From NCBI GenBank assembly GCA_030826265.1, contig JAPJOH010000011.1, positions 2,071 through 64,543 on the forward strand: a stretch of 62,473 bases of DNA, given 5' to 3'. Positions 41,339 through 50,721 of the stretch are shown piece after piece. Under the pieces are notes generated by a model. The model was not told the DNA's origin. It searched no databases and was given only the letters and a program-made list of their open reading frames with translations. Within the stretch, counting starts at the first letter, position 1; every line of letters begins with the position of its first letter. A program made the translations under genes and the position numbers. The DNA comes from Collinsella aerofaciens (GTDB lineage: Bacteria > Actinomycetota > Coriobacteriia > Coriobacteriales > Coriobacteriaceae).

Positions 41339-43192
41339 TTACATCTGCTCGGGAGCGGAGACACCAACAAGGGTGAGCACCAGGGCGAGCGTCACGCGGA
41401 CGGCATCGCAAGCGGCCAGACGGGCACGCGAAAGCTCGGGGTCGACGGGACGGCCCTCGCTCGGCAGCACCTGGCAGGCAGCGTAGAAGCTGTGGAAGTC
41501 GCCGGCAAGCTCCTCGGCAAAGTGCGTCAGACGGAACGGGGCGCGGTCGCGAGCGCAGCTGGCGATGAGGTCGGTGAGCTCGTTGAGCTTACGCGAAAGG
41601 GCAAGCTCGGTCGGGTCGGTCAGCAGCGAGTAATCGACGTTCTCGCCGATGGCCTTCTCGGCGACGGCCTTCATGCCCATCTCGTCAGCCTGCTCGGGCG
41701 TAACGTCGGCGGCACGGCGCAGGATGGAGCACACGCGGGCGTGAGCATACTGCACGTAATAGACCGGGTTGGAGTTGTCGCGCTTCTTAACGGCCTCAAT
41801 ATCGAAGTCGACCATCTGGTTGGAGCTCTTGGAGATGAGCGTGTAGCGAGCGGCATCGGAGCCGACCTCGTCGACGAGCTCCTGCAGGGTCACCATGGTG
41901 CCCTTGCGCTTGGACATTCGGACGGGCTTGCCGTTACGCAGCAGGTTGACGAGCTGGCCCAGCAGAACCTCAAACTTGCCGGGATAGCCAAGGGCGTCGC
42001 AGACGCAGCGGACGCGCTCGATGTAGCCGTGGTGGTCGGCACCCCAGATGTCGATGACGTGGTCGACGCGCTGGAACTTATCCCAGTGATAGGCAACGTC
42101 GGAGGCGAAGTAGGTGTACTCGCCGTCGGACTTGATCAGGACGCGGTCCTTGTCATCGCCCAGGTCGGTGGAGCGGAACCACAGGGCGCCGTCCTTGGTG
42201 TAGAGGTAGCCCATCTTGTCGAGCTTCTCAAAAGCGCGGTCGACGGCGGAGGTGCCGGCGGTCTCACCCTCGGTGTCCTTCACATACAGCGAACGCTCGG
42301 AGTACCAACGATCGAAGTCGCAATTGACGGCGTGGCAGAGGTCGCGCATGTTGTCGACCATCTTCACATAGCCGCGCTCGCGGAAGCTCTCCATACGCTC
42401 CTGCGGATCGGCCTCGACCCACTTATCGCCATCGGTGCGCCAGAACTCGGCGGCCTCGTCGATGATGTAGTCGCCGCCATAGGAGTCCTTGCCCAGGGTC
42501 TCGGCAAAGTTGTCCTGGTACGGATGGGTCTCGGGATGCTCGTCGTTCTCGTCGGCAACAAAGGCGTCGCGGTCGGCGATCAGCAGCTTGTGAGCCTCGT
42601 CGATATCCACGCCCTGCTTGGCGATGATGTCGGCAAGCTGCATATAGCGCGTGCTGATGGAGTTGCCGAAGGTGTTCATCTGAGAGCCGTGGTCGTTGAT
42701 GTAGAACTCACGCTGGATGTCGTAACCGGCGTGATCCATAACGCGGCAGAGCGAGTCGCCCAGCGCGGCCCAGCGGCCGTGGCCGATGTGCATGGGGCCG
42801 ACGGGGTTGGCGGAAACGAACTCGACCTGGGTCTTCAGGCCACCACCGACGTTGGACTTAGCGAAGTCCATACCCTTCTCGCGAGCCTCGCCAAAGATGG
42901 CATTCTTGACGGCAACGGAGAGGTAGAAGTTGATGAAGCCGGGGCCTGCGATCTCGACCTTCTCGATCGCGGGGTCCTCGGGCATATGGGCAACGATGGC
43001 CTCGGCGATCTTGCGCGGGGCGCAGTGGGCCAGCTTGGCGGACTTCAGGGCCATGGTAGAGGTCCACTCGCCATGAGAAGTGTCAGCCGGTCGCTCGATA
43101 GCGCAATCGTCAAGTTCAAATGCGGAAAGGTCGCCGGCCTCCTGGGCCGCAGCAAGCGCAGCGCGTACCAGCTCTTCAATCTTCTCGGGCAT
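41339..43192 (-). CDS. argS: Arginyl-tRNA synthetase
   Basis: I start at ATG 43192 because AAGGAGGATCT precedes it; the frame upstream is not family-like. The 617-residue class I enzyme has the N-terminal Add-1 domain. SANPVGPMHIGHGRW is its HIGH motif, and RMSKRKGTMV corresponds to KMSKS. The C-terminal DALR anticodon domain contains ELALSRKLNELTD. It charges tRNA-Arg. Length is within the family range. Confidence 0.97.
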   Translation of the reverse strand: MPEKIEELVRAALAAAQEAGDLSAFELDDCAIERPADTSHGEWTSTMALKSAKLAHCAPRKIAEAIVAHMPEDPAIEKVEIAGPGFINFYLSVAVKNAIFGEAREKGMDFAKSNVGGGLKTQVEFVSANPVGPMHIGHGRWAALGDSLCRVMDHAGYDIQREFYINDHGSQMNTFGNSISTRYMQLADIIAKQGVDIDEAHKLLIADRDAFVADENDEHPETHPYQDNFAETLGKDSYGGDYIIDEAAEFWRTDGDKWVEADPQERMESFRERGYVKMVDNMRDLCHAVNCDFDRWYSERSLYVKDTEGETAGTSAVDRAFEKLDKMGYLYTKDGALWFRSTDLGDDKDRVLIKSDGEYTYFASDVAYHWDKFQRVDHVIDIWGADHHGYIERVRCVCDALGYPGKFEVLLGQLVNLLRNGKPVRMSKRKGTMVTLQELVDEVGSDAARYTLISKSSNQMVDFDIEAVKKRDNSNPVYYVQYAHARVCSILRRAADVTPEQADEMGMKAVAEKAIGENVDYSLLTDPTELALSRKLNELTDLIASCARDRAPFRLTHFAEELAGDFHSFYAACQVLPSEGRPVDPELSRARLAACDAVRVTLALVLTLVGVSAPEQM

Positions 43193-43534
43193 AGATCCTC
43201 CTTGTGTTAAAGCCCCCGAGCTCTTGGTCACTCGTAGGGCAAAAGCCAGAGTTTGTAGCACTCTATCACAAGCGACGGGCACTGTCGCAGGGTAAAGCTA
43301 ATAGATATTGCATATGCACAAAAATGACTACAGCTTGTATGGAGTCACTCAAAGATGCCGGTCTGCCTGCAGATTATACAGGCGTTGAAAATGCATAAAG
43401 GTGTGAATGAGCTGCGTCTGTTATCGAATACTCTTACCTATCGGGGTTGTGTGCTTTTCCTGCATAAAGTACGGGTTTGCGCACGTCAGCGTGTTATTCT
43501 AGACATACGTAAATTCGTATAAGTTGGAGGTAGC
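43193..43534. promoter_or_regulatory. Divergent region between argS and carD-like gene
   Basis: About 340 bp contain no gene. The argS ribosome-binding site is on the left and TTGGAGGTAGC before 43535 on the right. Promoters for both are expected, but no strong consensus pair can be fixed by eye. Confidence 0.4.
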
Positions 43535-44020
43535 ATGTTCTCAATCGGTCAACACGTCATTCATCCGGGTCAGGGAGTCTGCACCGTCGTCGGTTTTAGG
43601 GACGACACGCCGCAGCCCATGCTGCTGCTCGAGACCAAGCAGGGACATGCGCAGACGATCCTCATGTACCCCGTGGCGCAGGCCGATCGTTTGCACGCCG
43701 CCATCTCTCAGCAAGATGCCGAGCACCTGCTGAGCCACTATGACGAGCTGGAGTGCGACACCTTCACCGAGCGCAACAGCTCACTTGAGGAGACGCACTT
43801 TAAGCAGCAGCTCAAGCTGGGCGCGCCCGAGACGGTCCGCGTGGCAAAGACCATGATGCACCGCATTCGCCAGGCCGAGGAAGCTGATAAAAAGCCCAGC
43901 TCCTACTACATGCGCGTACTCAAGGAAGCCAAGCGCCGCTCCATCGAGGAGTTCGCCGTGGCCTTGGGCGTCACCGAGGAGGACGCTGAAGCCCGCCTAG
44001 CCCAAGCCGCCCTCAACTAA
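43535..44020 (+). CDS. CarD/CdnL family transcription regulator
   Basis: The 161-residue protein begins with the RNA-polymerase-interacting domain FSIGQHVIHPGQGVCTVVGF, as in CarD, CdnL and TRCF. The helical C-terminal part carries KKPSSYYMRVLKEAKRRSIE, including the basic DNA-contacting region. CarD stabilises open promoter complexes, often at rRNA promoters. A TTGGAGGTAGC site precedes the start. It is a single gene closed by a family 1 palindrome. Confidence 0.9.
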   Translation: MFSIGQHVIHPGQGVCTVVGFRDDTPQPMLLLETKQGHAQTILMYPVAQADRLHAAISQQDAEHLLSHYDELECDTFTERNSSLEETHFKQQLKLGAPETVRVAKTMMHRIRQAEEADKKPSSYYMRVLKEAKRRSIEEFAVALGVTEEDAEARLAQAALN

Positions 44021-44032
44021 CCCATCCGCGCC

Positions 44033-44074
44033 AAAAACCACCACAAAGGGGACAGGCACCTTTGTGGTGGTTTT
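44033..44074. repeat. Family 1 palindrome copy A
   Basis: AAACCACCACAAAGG and CCTTTGTGGTGGTTT are perfect 15-bp arms around GGACAGGCA, followed by TTTCTTGTT. It starts 13 bp after the carD-like stop and looks like a terminator. Confidence 0.9.
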
Positions 44075-44128
44075 CTTGTTCTAGTAGTATTCATTCTTAT
44101 CGATACCCACGAGCACAAGGAGTCTCCT

Positions 44129-44728
44129 ATGGCAGAGCCGCTTACCGCCGGAATCACCCGCGACCGCGCGTTCGAACTGCTCAACGAGCACAACAAGGAC
44201 CCGTTCCACATCACCCATGGCGAGACAGTCGAGGGCACTATGCGCTACTTTGCGCGCGAGTTCGACCCCGAGAACGAGGAGTTTTGGGGCATCGTCGGCC
44301 TGCTGCACGACTTGGATTGGGAGGAGCATGAGGACGACCCCATGAACCACACCATCTATGCTGCCGAGATTCTTAAGGGCGAAGGTGCGTCTCCCGAGCT
44401 CATTCGCGCCATCCAGACGCACACGTCGGACTTCAACACCTCGCTGCCCAAACCCGAGCTGCAGATGGAGAAGATCCTGTTTCCCTGCGATGAGCTCACC
44501 GGCCTGATCGGCGCCGCCGTCATCATGCGCCCGAGCAAGAGCGTTATGGACTTTACGACCAAGTCGCTCAAGAAGAAGTTCAAGGACAAGCGCTTTGCCG
44601 CCGGCTGCTCGCGCGACGTGATTTCGCAGGGCGCCGAGATGTTGGGCTGGGAGCTCCCCGAGCTCTTTGACCGCACCATCGCGGCCATGCAGTCCTTCGC
44701 CCCCGACCGAGATACCTTCCAGGCCTAA
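44129..44728 (+). CDS. HD-domain hydrolase
   Basis: The 199-residue protein has HITHGETVEGTMRYFA, VGLLHDLDWEEHED (the HD pair), MNHTIYAAEIL and IRAIQTHTSDFNT. Together these give the H...HD...D metal site of HD phosphohydrolases. Small stand-alone HD proteins of this COG2316-like type often act on nucleotides, but the substrate is unknown. CAAGGAGTCTCCT precedes the start. A family 1 palindrome follows. Confidence 0.88.
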   Translation: MAEPLTAGITRDRAFELLNEHNKDPFHITHGETVEGTMRYFAREFDPENEEFWGIVGLLHDLDWEEHEDDPMNHTIYAAEILKGEGASPELIRAIQTHTSDFNTSLPKPELQMEKILFPCDELTGLIGAAVIMRPSKSVMDFTTKSLKKKFKDKRFAAGCSRDVISQGAEMLGWELPELFDRTIAAMQSFAPDRDTFQA

Positions 44729-44743
44729 CCGTCAACGCCACCT

Positions 44744-44779
44744 AAAACCACCACAAAGGGCACCTTTGTGGTGGTTTTT
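44744..44779. repeat. Family 1 palindrome copy B (short loop)
   Basis: The arms AAAACCACCACAAAGG and CACCTTTGTGGTGGTTTT are present but the GGACAGG loop is deleted. It lies between two convergent stops (16 bp after 44728 and 14 bp before 44793) and has T-runs both ways, so it probably ends both transcripts. Confidence 0.9.
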
Positions 44780-44792
44780 GTTTGCGCGGGCG

Positions 44793-46079
44793 TTAGGGAC
44801 GGACCTGGCCGGTGCCGCGGAGCTTGTATTTGTAGGTGGTGAGGGCCTCGGCGGCAAAGGGGCCACGGGCGTGGAGTTTTTGGGTCGAGATGCCGATCTC
44901 GGCACCCAGGCCAAACTCGCCGCCGTCAGTGAAGCGAGTGCTGGCGTTGGAGTACACGGCCGAGGCATCGACAGCATCGAGGAAGCGCTCGCAAGCATCC
45001 GTATCCTCGGCAACGATGGCCTCGGAGTGCATCGTGCCGTAGCGGTTGATGTGTGCGATGGCCTCGTCCTCGTTTGCCACGACCTTCACGCTCATCTCGA
45101 GCGCCAGGTACTCGCGACCCCAGTCCTCCTCAGTCGCGGCGACGTAGTCATCGCCCTCCACAAGCCCGGCATCGGCGCATGCGGCGCAGGTTGCCTCGTC
45201 GCCGTGAATCAGCACGCCGTGGTCATGCAGCACGGTCACGACCGCGGGCAAAAACGCATCGGCCACAGCACGGTCGACCAGCAGCGACTCGGCGGCATTG
45301 CACACGCCTACGCGCTGGGTCTTGGCATTAACGATAATGTTGAGCGCCTTATCAAAGTCGGCGGATTCATGCACGTAGATGTGGCAGTTGCCCGTGCCCG
45401 TCTCGATCACCGGCACAAGCGACTCGCGCACGCAGCGCTGGATCAGGCCTGCACCTCCGCGCGGAATGAGTACGTCGACAATACTGCGGAGCTTCATGAG
45501 CTCGCCGGTGGCCTCGCGGTCGGTGGACTCGATCATCGACACGGCCTCGCGCGGGAAGCCCTTGGCCTCGAGCGCATCGGCCAGCAGCTCGGCGATCATG
45601 GCACACGAGTGATAGGCCAGCGAGCCGCCGCGTAGAATGCAGGCGTTGCCGGTACGGATGCAGATGCCTGCGGCGTCGGCCGTCACGTTGGGGCGCGCCT
45701 CGTAGACCATGGCGACCAGGCCCAACGGCACGCTCACGCGGGTCAGGTCCACACCGCTCGCAAGCACGCGGTGGTCGAGCACGCGGCCGACGGGATCGGG
45801 CAGCTCGGCGAGCTTCTCCAAACCGGCGGCCATGCCCTCGACGCGCTCAGGCGTCAGCAGCAGACGGTCGAGCAGACCGGCCGAAGTGCCCGCATCGCGC
45901 GCGGCGGACATATCGAGCTCGTTGGCGGCGACGATGGAGTCGACACCGTTGCGCAGTGCTGCGGCCATGGCGCGCACGGCCTTCTGGCGCTGCTCATCGC
46001 TCGCCGTGGCAAGCGAGGCCGACGCTGCCTTGGCGGCAACGGCAAGATCGTGGACATACGTGGCTATATCGACCGACAT
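44793..46079 (-). CDS. proA: Glutamate-5-semialdehyde dehydrogenase
   Basis: The 428-residue enzyme has GLVAMVYEARPNVTADAAG, LRGGSLAYHSC, PRGGAGLIQRCV, the catalytic-cysteine region VGVCNAAESLLVDR and TRFTDGGEFGLGAEIGISTQ, all typical of ProA. It reduces glutamyl-5-phosphate to the semialdehyde in proline synthesis. Its usual partner proB lies 2 kb away on the same strand, separated by an opposite-strand hydrolase. GAGAAAGGG precedes the start. Confidence 0.97.
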   Translation of the reverse strand: MSVDIATYVHDLAVAAKAASASLATASDEQRQKAVRAMAAALRNGVDSIVAANELDMSAARDAGTSAGLLDRLLLTPERVEGMAAGLEKLAELPDPVGRVLDHRVLASGVDLTRVSVPLGLVAMVYEARPNVTADAAGICIRTGNACILRGGSLAYHSCAMIAELLADALEAKGFPREAVSMIESTDREATGELMKLRSIVDVLIPRGGAGLIQRCVRESLVPVIETGTGNCHIYVHESADFDKALNIIVNAKTQRVGVCNAAESLLVDRAVADAFLPAVVTVLHDHGVLIHGDEATCAACADAGLVEGDDYVAATEEDWGREYLALEMSVKVVANEDEAIAHINRYGTMHSEAIVAEDTDACERFLDAVDASAVYSNASTRFTDGGEFGLGAEIGISTQKLHARGPFAAEALTTYKYKLRGTGQVRP

Positions 46080-46191
46080 GGGCGGCCCTTTCTCCTAGAA
46101 GTTTGCAACCATGGTAGCCGATTTGCGCATGGCCTCGCCCGCGGCGGTAGAATTGGTCAACCCGAAACACCGCAACGAACGGAAGACTCAC

Positions 46192-47610
46192 ATGGCCCTC
46201 ATCACTTCGTACCACGTCACCGGCCTTTACGTCGAGGACCACAGCATCGACGTCCCCCTTGACTGGCGCGGCCTTGAGCCGATGCTCCTGGCCGTCGGCA
46301 GCACCATGCGCCGCGGCGCTATGCCGGCACCAATCGCCGGCGCGCCCGAGAGCATCAAGCTCTTCTACCGCGTGGTTTGCGCGCCCGACCGCATCAACGA
46401 CGATCTGCCGCTGCTCCTGTTTTTGCAGGGCGGCCCCGGCGGCGAGAGCCCGCGTCCGCTGTCGCCTACAAGCGACGGCTGGATCGAGGAGGCCGTCAAG
46501 CACTTCCGTGTGGTCCTTCCCGACCAGCGCGGCACCGGACGCAGTAGCTGCGTGGACGGACGCACGATCAAGGCACTGGGTGATCGCGCAACGGCCGCCG
46601 GCGCCGATACAGCACGCTCGCAGGCCGACTTCCTCAAGCGCCACCTCGCCAGCTCCATCGTGCGCGATTTTGAGTACCTGCGTCTGGTGGGCTTTGGCGG
46701 CAAGCCCTGGGTCACGCTCGGCCAGAGCTACGGCGGCTTTTTGACGTTGAGCTATCTGTCGCTCTTCCCCGAAGGCGTGGCGGCAAGCTTTACCTGCGGC
46801 GGCATTCCACACGTGCCAGCGAGCGCCAGCGAGGTCTACGCGCACACCTTCCCGCGCATGGCAGCTAAAACTCAGCAGTATTACGACCGCTACCCCGCCG
46901 ACGTCGAACGCGTGGCGGCCCTGGCCGATACGCTCGAGGCCCAGAAGCCCGTGCTGCCCGACGGCTCGCCGATGACGGTCGAGCGTCTACAGCTCATGGG
47001 CAGCGACTTTGGCATGAAGCCGAGCTTTGAGCGCATGCATTGGATTATCGATCACGCTTTTGTTGACGGCGACGGCACGCTGACCTGCGGCTCCTCGGTA
47101 TCCGACAGCTTTTTGATGCGCGCCTTCGAGCGCACCAACACGCGCACGAATCCGCTGTACTGGACGCTGCAGGAGTTCATATACGCCGACGGCGACACTA
47201 TGCCCATTGGCTGGGCCGCGGCTGAAGAGAAGGCGCACCGCGCCGAGTTCGACACGCTCGCACGCCCGCTCATGTTTACCGGCGAGGCCATGTTCCCGTG
47301 GATGTTTGAGCAGATGCCCGAGCTTAAGCCGTTTAAGCCCGCCATGGACCTGCTGATGGAAGACACCAGCTGGGACAAGATCTACGACCCGCAGCGCCTG
47401 GCCTGCAACGAAGTTCCGCTCCAGGCCGCGGTGTATTTCGACGACATGTACGTGGATTCGGGCCTGCAGCTCGATACGCTCAGCCGCGTGGGCAACTCGC
47501 ATGCCTGGGTGACCAACGAGTTCGAGCACGACGGCCTGCACGGCGGCGTGGTGTTCAAGCACCTCTTCGACGAAGCACTCAACCGCGGAGACCTGCGCCG
47601 GATCTTCTAA
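46192..47610 (+). CDS. Alpha/beta hydrolase, proline iminopeptidase-like (S33)
   Basis: I start at ATG 46192, with ACGGAAGA upstream. The 472-residue protein has LFLQGGPGGESPRPLSPTSD, LPDQRGTGRSS and the nucleophile elbow VTLGQSYGGFLTL with the catalytic serine. The C-terminal GNSHAWVTNEFEHDGLHGGV supplies the catalytic histidine. These features match peptidase family S33 (prolyl aminopeptidase-like). It may release N-terminal residues, and its position between proA and proB hints at proline metabolism, but that link is only contextual. Confidence 0.88.
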   Translation: MALITSYHVTGLYVEDHSIDVPLDWRGLEPMLLAVGSTMRRGAMPAPIAGAPESIKLFYRVVCAPDRINDDLPLLLFLQGGPGGESPRPLSPTSDGWIEEAVKHFRVVLPDQRGTGRSSCVDGRTIKALGDRATAAGADTARSQADFLKRHLASSIVRDFEYLRLVGFGGKPWVTLGQSYGGFLTLSYLSLFPEGVAASFTCGGIPHVPASASEVYAHTFPRMAAKTQQYYDRYPADVERVAALADTLEAQKPVLPDGSPMTVERLQLMGSDFGMKPSFERMHWIIDHAFVDGDGTLTCGSSVSDSFLMRAFERTNTRTNPLYWTLQEFIYADGDTMPIGWAAAEEKAHRAEFDTLARPLMFTGEAMFPWMFEQMPELKPFKPAMDLLMEDTSWDKIYDPQRLACNEVPLQAAVYFDDMYVDSGLQLDTLSRVGNSHAWVTNEFEHDGLHGGVVFKHLFDEALNRGDLRRIF

Positions 47611-47661
47611 CAAAGGAGTGTCCCCACCTGCCGGCACAATAGAAACGTCCCCAAGTGCCGG
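47611..47661. repeat. Family 2 copy after hydrolase stop
   Basis: AAGGAGTGTCCCC, then GCCGGCAC, then AACGTCCCCAAGTGCCGG follow the hydrolase stop directly and match 60531-60580. Confidence 0.75.
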
Positions 47662-47672
47662 ATGATGTCCTT

Positions 47673-47835
47673 CGCCACGAAAGCGGCCCATCTACTACGT
47701 TTCACCCGCACGGCCCAACCAGATGCCATAAAAAAAGAAAACCGCAGGCGTTCTACCTGCGGTTTTCTTTTTGCAATTCTTGGCATGGTCACCGATAGCC
47801 TATTAAACGTAGTAGATGGGCCGTTTTCGTGGCGA
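47673..47835. repeat. 30-bp inverted repeat enclosing a terminator, MITE-like
   Basis: The arms at 47673-47702 and 47806-47835 are complementary at 29 of 30 positions. Inside, AGATGCCAT faces TTGGCATGG, and the centre is a bidirectional terminator, GAAAACCGCAGG / CCTGCGGTTTTC (47738-47768), with A and T runs. The whole 163 bp is one nested hairpin. It lies between the convergent hydrolase and proB genes. Confidence 0.85.
47738..47773. terminator. Bidirectional terminator
   Basis: GAAAACCGCAGG (47738-47749) pairs with CCTGCGGTTTTC (47757-47768), with an A-run before and a T-run after. It closes both the hydrolase and proB. Confidence 0.9.
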
Positions 47836-47924
47836 CCAGCTCGGACATAAGCGCGGCGGGGCAAAGTTACCCTGGTAATTTCGCCCCACGTGCATTGCAG
47901 ATCGAAGGCGCCCGGCGTCGAGGC

Positions 47925-49052
47925 CTAAGCAAATACAATCAAGTTGTCCCTATGGATCGCGGGCTTCTCGGCTAGGTCTGCGAGCAGGCGGTTGCTGGCA
48001 ATCTGGTCCTGGCGGCGGCCGGCGGCAAGCTCCAGCACGTCCGAATCGGCCTCGGCGATACCACGGGCGACAACCATGCCGCTCGGGTCGCACACGTCGA
48101 GCACATCGCCCTCGGCAAACTGGCCATCGACCTCGCGAATACCCACCGCGAGCAGCGACGAACCGCGGCTGACCAGCGCCTTCGCGGCACCGGCATCGAC
48201 CGTCACCGAGCCGTGCGCCTTGTCACCCAGCGCGATCCACAGCTTGCGCGGCGCAATATCCAGGCGCTCCGCCGGCGGGTCGAACAGGGTTCCCACGCTC
48301 TCGCCACGGGCCAGGCGCACGAGCGCATCGGGCTCCTCGCCCGAGCAAATCACGCTCTGAATGCCGGCCGTCATCAAAATGCGGCTCGCGCGAATCTTGG
48401 TGATCATGCCGCCCGTGCCCACCGAGGTCGAAGAATCGCCTGCCGAGGCGATGATCTTGGCGTCGATCTTATGCACGACCGGGACGAACTCGGCCGTGGG
48501 GTCCTCGTGCGGATTGGCGGTATAGAGGCCATCGATGTCCGAGAGCGTCACGCACAGATCGGCGGAAACCAGACAGCTCACAAGCGCCGCCAGCGTGTCG
48601 TTGTCGCCAAACTTGATCTCATCGACGGTGACGGTATCGTTCTCGTTGACGACCGGCACCACACCCAGCTCCACAAGGCGCAGCAGGGCGTCGCGCGCGT
48701 GCAGGTAGGACGTGCGGCGCGCCGTGTCATGGCGCGTGAGCAGCACGAGCGAGGTGAGCAGGTCGCGCGCATGGAACTCCTCGTCATAGGCCGACGAGAT
48801 GATGCACTGACCAGCCGAGGCGCAGGCCTGCAGGCTCGGCAGGTCACCGACCGGCTTACGGTCGAAGCCCAGCACGGGATAGCCGCAGGCAATGGCGCCC
48901 GAGCTCACCACGACCAGGCGCCAGCCAAGCTCGCGCAGCGCTGCGGCCTGATCGGCAAGCCCGCCGATAAAGGCGCGGTTGACCTTGCCGTCGGCGCCCA
49001 CCACCGTAGACGAACCGATCTTTACCACCATCGTTTTATAAGAAGTCGTCAT
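47925..49052 (-). CDS. proB: Glutamate 5-kinase with PUA domain
   Basis: The 375-residue protein has VVKIGSSTVV, VVSSGAIACGYPVLGF, NENDTVTVDEIKFGDNDTLA, LSDIDGLYTANPHEDP and GTGGMITKIRASRILM, the amino-acid kinase motifs of ProB. The C-terminal PUA domain begins near KAHGSVTVDAGAAKALVSRG. It phosphorylates glutamate in the first step of proline synthesis and is normally feedback-inhibited by proline. It is 80 bp after pncB on the same strand. Confidence 0.97.
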   Translation of the reverse strand: MTTSYKTMVVKIGSSTVVGADGKVNRAFIGGLADQAAALRELGWRLVVVSSGAIACGYPVLGFDRKPVGDLPSLQACASAGQCIISSAYDEEFHARDLLTSLVLLTRHDTARRTSYLHARDALLRLVELGVVPVVNENDTVTVDEIKFGDNDTLAALVSCLVSADLCVTLSDIDGLYTANPHEDPTAEFVPVVHKIDAKIIASAGDSSTSVGTGGMITKIRASRILMTAGIQSVICSGEEPDALVRLARGESVGTLFDPPAERLDIAPRKLWIALGDKAHGSVTVDAGAAKALVSRGSSLLAVGIREVDGQFAEGDVLDVCDPSGMVVARGIAEADSDVLELAAGRRQDQIASNRLLADLAEKPAIHRDNLIVFA

Positions 49053-49131
49053 ACGTCAAACCAATCAACTGTTCAGCGAACGGCCGAGCCGGCGGCCAGG
49101 GAAGCGTGACTCGCCCCTACCGCCCAAGGAA

Positions 49132-50637
49132 TTAGTGAGCCCAGGGAAAGGCAGAGGCCGCGGCCATGTTCTTACGCACGAGCTCGTCGCGCACCTGAGC
49201 CAGGCCCTGCTCCATACCCACCACATAGGTCTGCGGGTACAGGAAGCGCTTGAAAGCTGCGTCCAGATGGTCGAGCGCCCAAGCACAGCGCTCGCGCGCG
49301 TCCTGGATGCTCTCACGCGGAGCCACCGCACTGCCATCGCGCACGATCGGCACCAGCAGCTCGCGATACTCGAGTTCGGACACGTCGGTCACCAGGGCGG
49401 CATCGTTCACGGCCACAAGGGTATTGCCGCGCGCGGCGCCCTCCCCCGCCAGATGGTCCTCGTCGTAGATCATGTCGCAGACCGGGCCGCCAAAGCCGTC
49501 GTAATAACGGCGCACGCGTTGCACACCCGGGATCGTGCGCTTGTATGGCTGCTCAGAGAGCTTGACCACCGGCGTCCATGGATCTGCCTCGCTCGCACGG
49601 CGGGCGGAAAGCTTGTACACGCCGCCCAGCGCCGGCTGGTCATAGCAGGTCGCAAGCTTGGTACCCACGCCAAAGCTGTCGATGGGCGCGCCCTGGTCGA
49701 GCAGCGACTGAATCGTGTACTCATCCAAATCGTTAGAAACCGAGATCCCCACATAGGGCAGGCCCTCGGCATCAAAACGGCCGCGCACATACTTGGAGAG
49801 CTTGGCGAGGTCGCCGGAGTCGATGCGAATGGCCGACAGGCGCTCGCCCACCGCTTCCATCTCCTTGGCAACCGTAATGGCATGTTCACAGCCCTCGCGC
49901 ACGTCATAGGTGTCGATGAGCAGCGTACAGTTCTTGGGGCTCGACTTGGCAAAGGCGCGGAAGGCCTCGAGCTCGGAATCGAAGCTCATCACCCAGCTGT
50001 GCGCATGCGTGCCAAAGACGGGAATACCGTAGCGGCGGCCGGCGAGCACATTGGACGTAGAGGAGCAGCCGGCAACGTAGCTCGCGCGCGCGACGGCCAA
50101 GCCGCCATCGGGACCCTGAGCGCGGCGCAGGCCAAACTCGGCAACGGGACGGCCGTCCGCCGCCAGCACCACGCGCGCCGTCTTGGTGGCGACAAGCGTC
50201 TGGAACCCAACGATGTTGAGCAGCGCCGTCTCAAGCAGCTGGCACTCCAGCGCGGGGCCGGTGACGCGAACCATGGGCTCGCGCGGAAAGACGAGCTCGC
50301 CCTCGGGCACGGCGTCGATGTTTACATGCGCACGAAAATCGCGCAGGTAGTCGAGGAATCCAGGCTTGAACATCGCGCCGCCGGCCGGGGCCTGGAGCGA
50401 GGCGAGGTAGTCGATGTCCTCGGGCGTAAAGCGCAGATTCTCGACCAGCTCGGGCAGTTCGGCGGTGCCGCACATGACGGCATAGGCGCTGCCAAAAGGA
50501 TGGTCGCGGTAAAACGCGGTAAAACAACCCTGCTCATTGGCCTTGCCGCTCTCCCACAGGCCCTGGGCCATAGTGAGCTCGTACAGATCGGTGAGCATTG
50601 CAATGTCGGTGGGATGCGAGATGTCGGTCAAAGCCAT
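49132..50637 (-). CDS. pncB: Nicotinate phosphoribosyltransferase
   Basis: The 501-residue protein has MLTDLYELTMAQGLWESGKA, the FTAFYRDHPFGSAY region, FGLRRAQGPDGG and GTHAHSWVMSFDSELEAFRA, then IRIDSGDLAKLSKYVR and SNDLDEYTIQSL, with DSFGVGTKLATCYDQPALGG. All are typical of NAPRTase. It converts nicotinate and PRPP to nicotinate mononucleotide for NAD salvage. GAAAGGTCGCCCC precedes the start. Length is normal for the longer Gram-positive type. Confidence 0.95.
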   Translation of the reverse strand: MALTDISHPTDIAMLTDLYELTMAQGLWESGKANEQGCFTAFYRDHPFGSAYAVMCGTAELPELVENLRFTPEDIDYLASLQAPAGGAMFKPGFLDYLRDFRAHVNIDAVPEGELVFPREPMVRVTGPALECQLLETALLNIVGFQTLVATKTARVVLAADGRPVAEFGLRRAQGPDGGLAVARASYVAGCSSTSNVLAGRRYGIPVFGTHAHSWVMSFDSELEAFRAFAKSSPKNCTLLIDTYDVREGCEHAITVAKEMEAVGERLSAIRIDSGDLAKLSKYVRGRFDAEGLPYVGISVSNDLDEYTIQSLLDQGAPIDSFGVGTKLATCYDQPALGGVYKLSARRASEADPWTPVVKLSEQPYKRTIPGVQRVRRYYDGFGGPVCDMIYDEDHLAGEGAARGNTLVAVNDAALVTDVSELEYRELLVPIVRDGSAVAPRESIQDARERCAWALDHLDAAFKRFLYPQTYVVGMEQGLAQVRDELVRKNMAAASAFPWAH

Positions 50638-50721
50638 GGGGCGACCTTTCGGATGCGTTGTGCAGAGGTTGAGGGTTGGAAAAGGGCAGAGTGTTCGGGC
50701 ATGGCACCCAGCGCGAATGGG

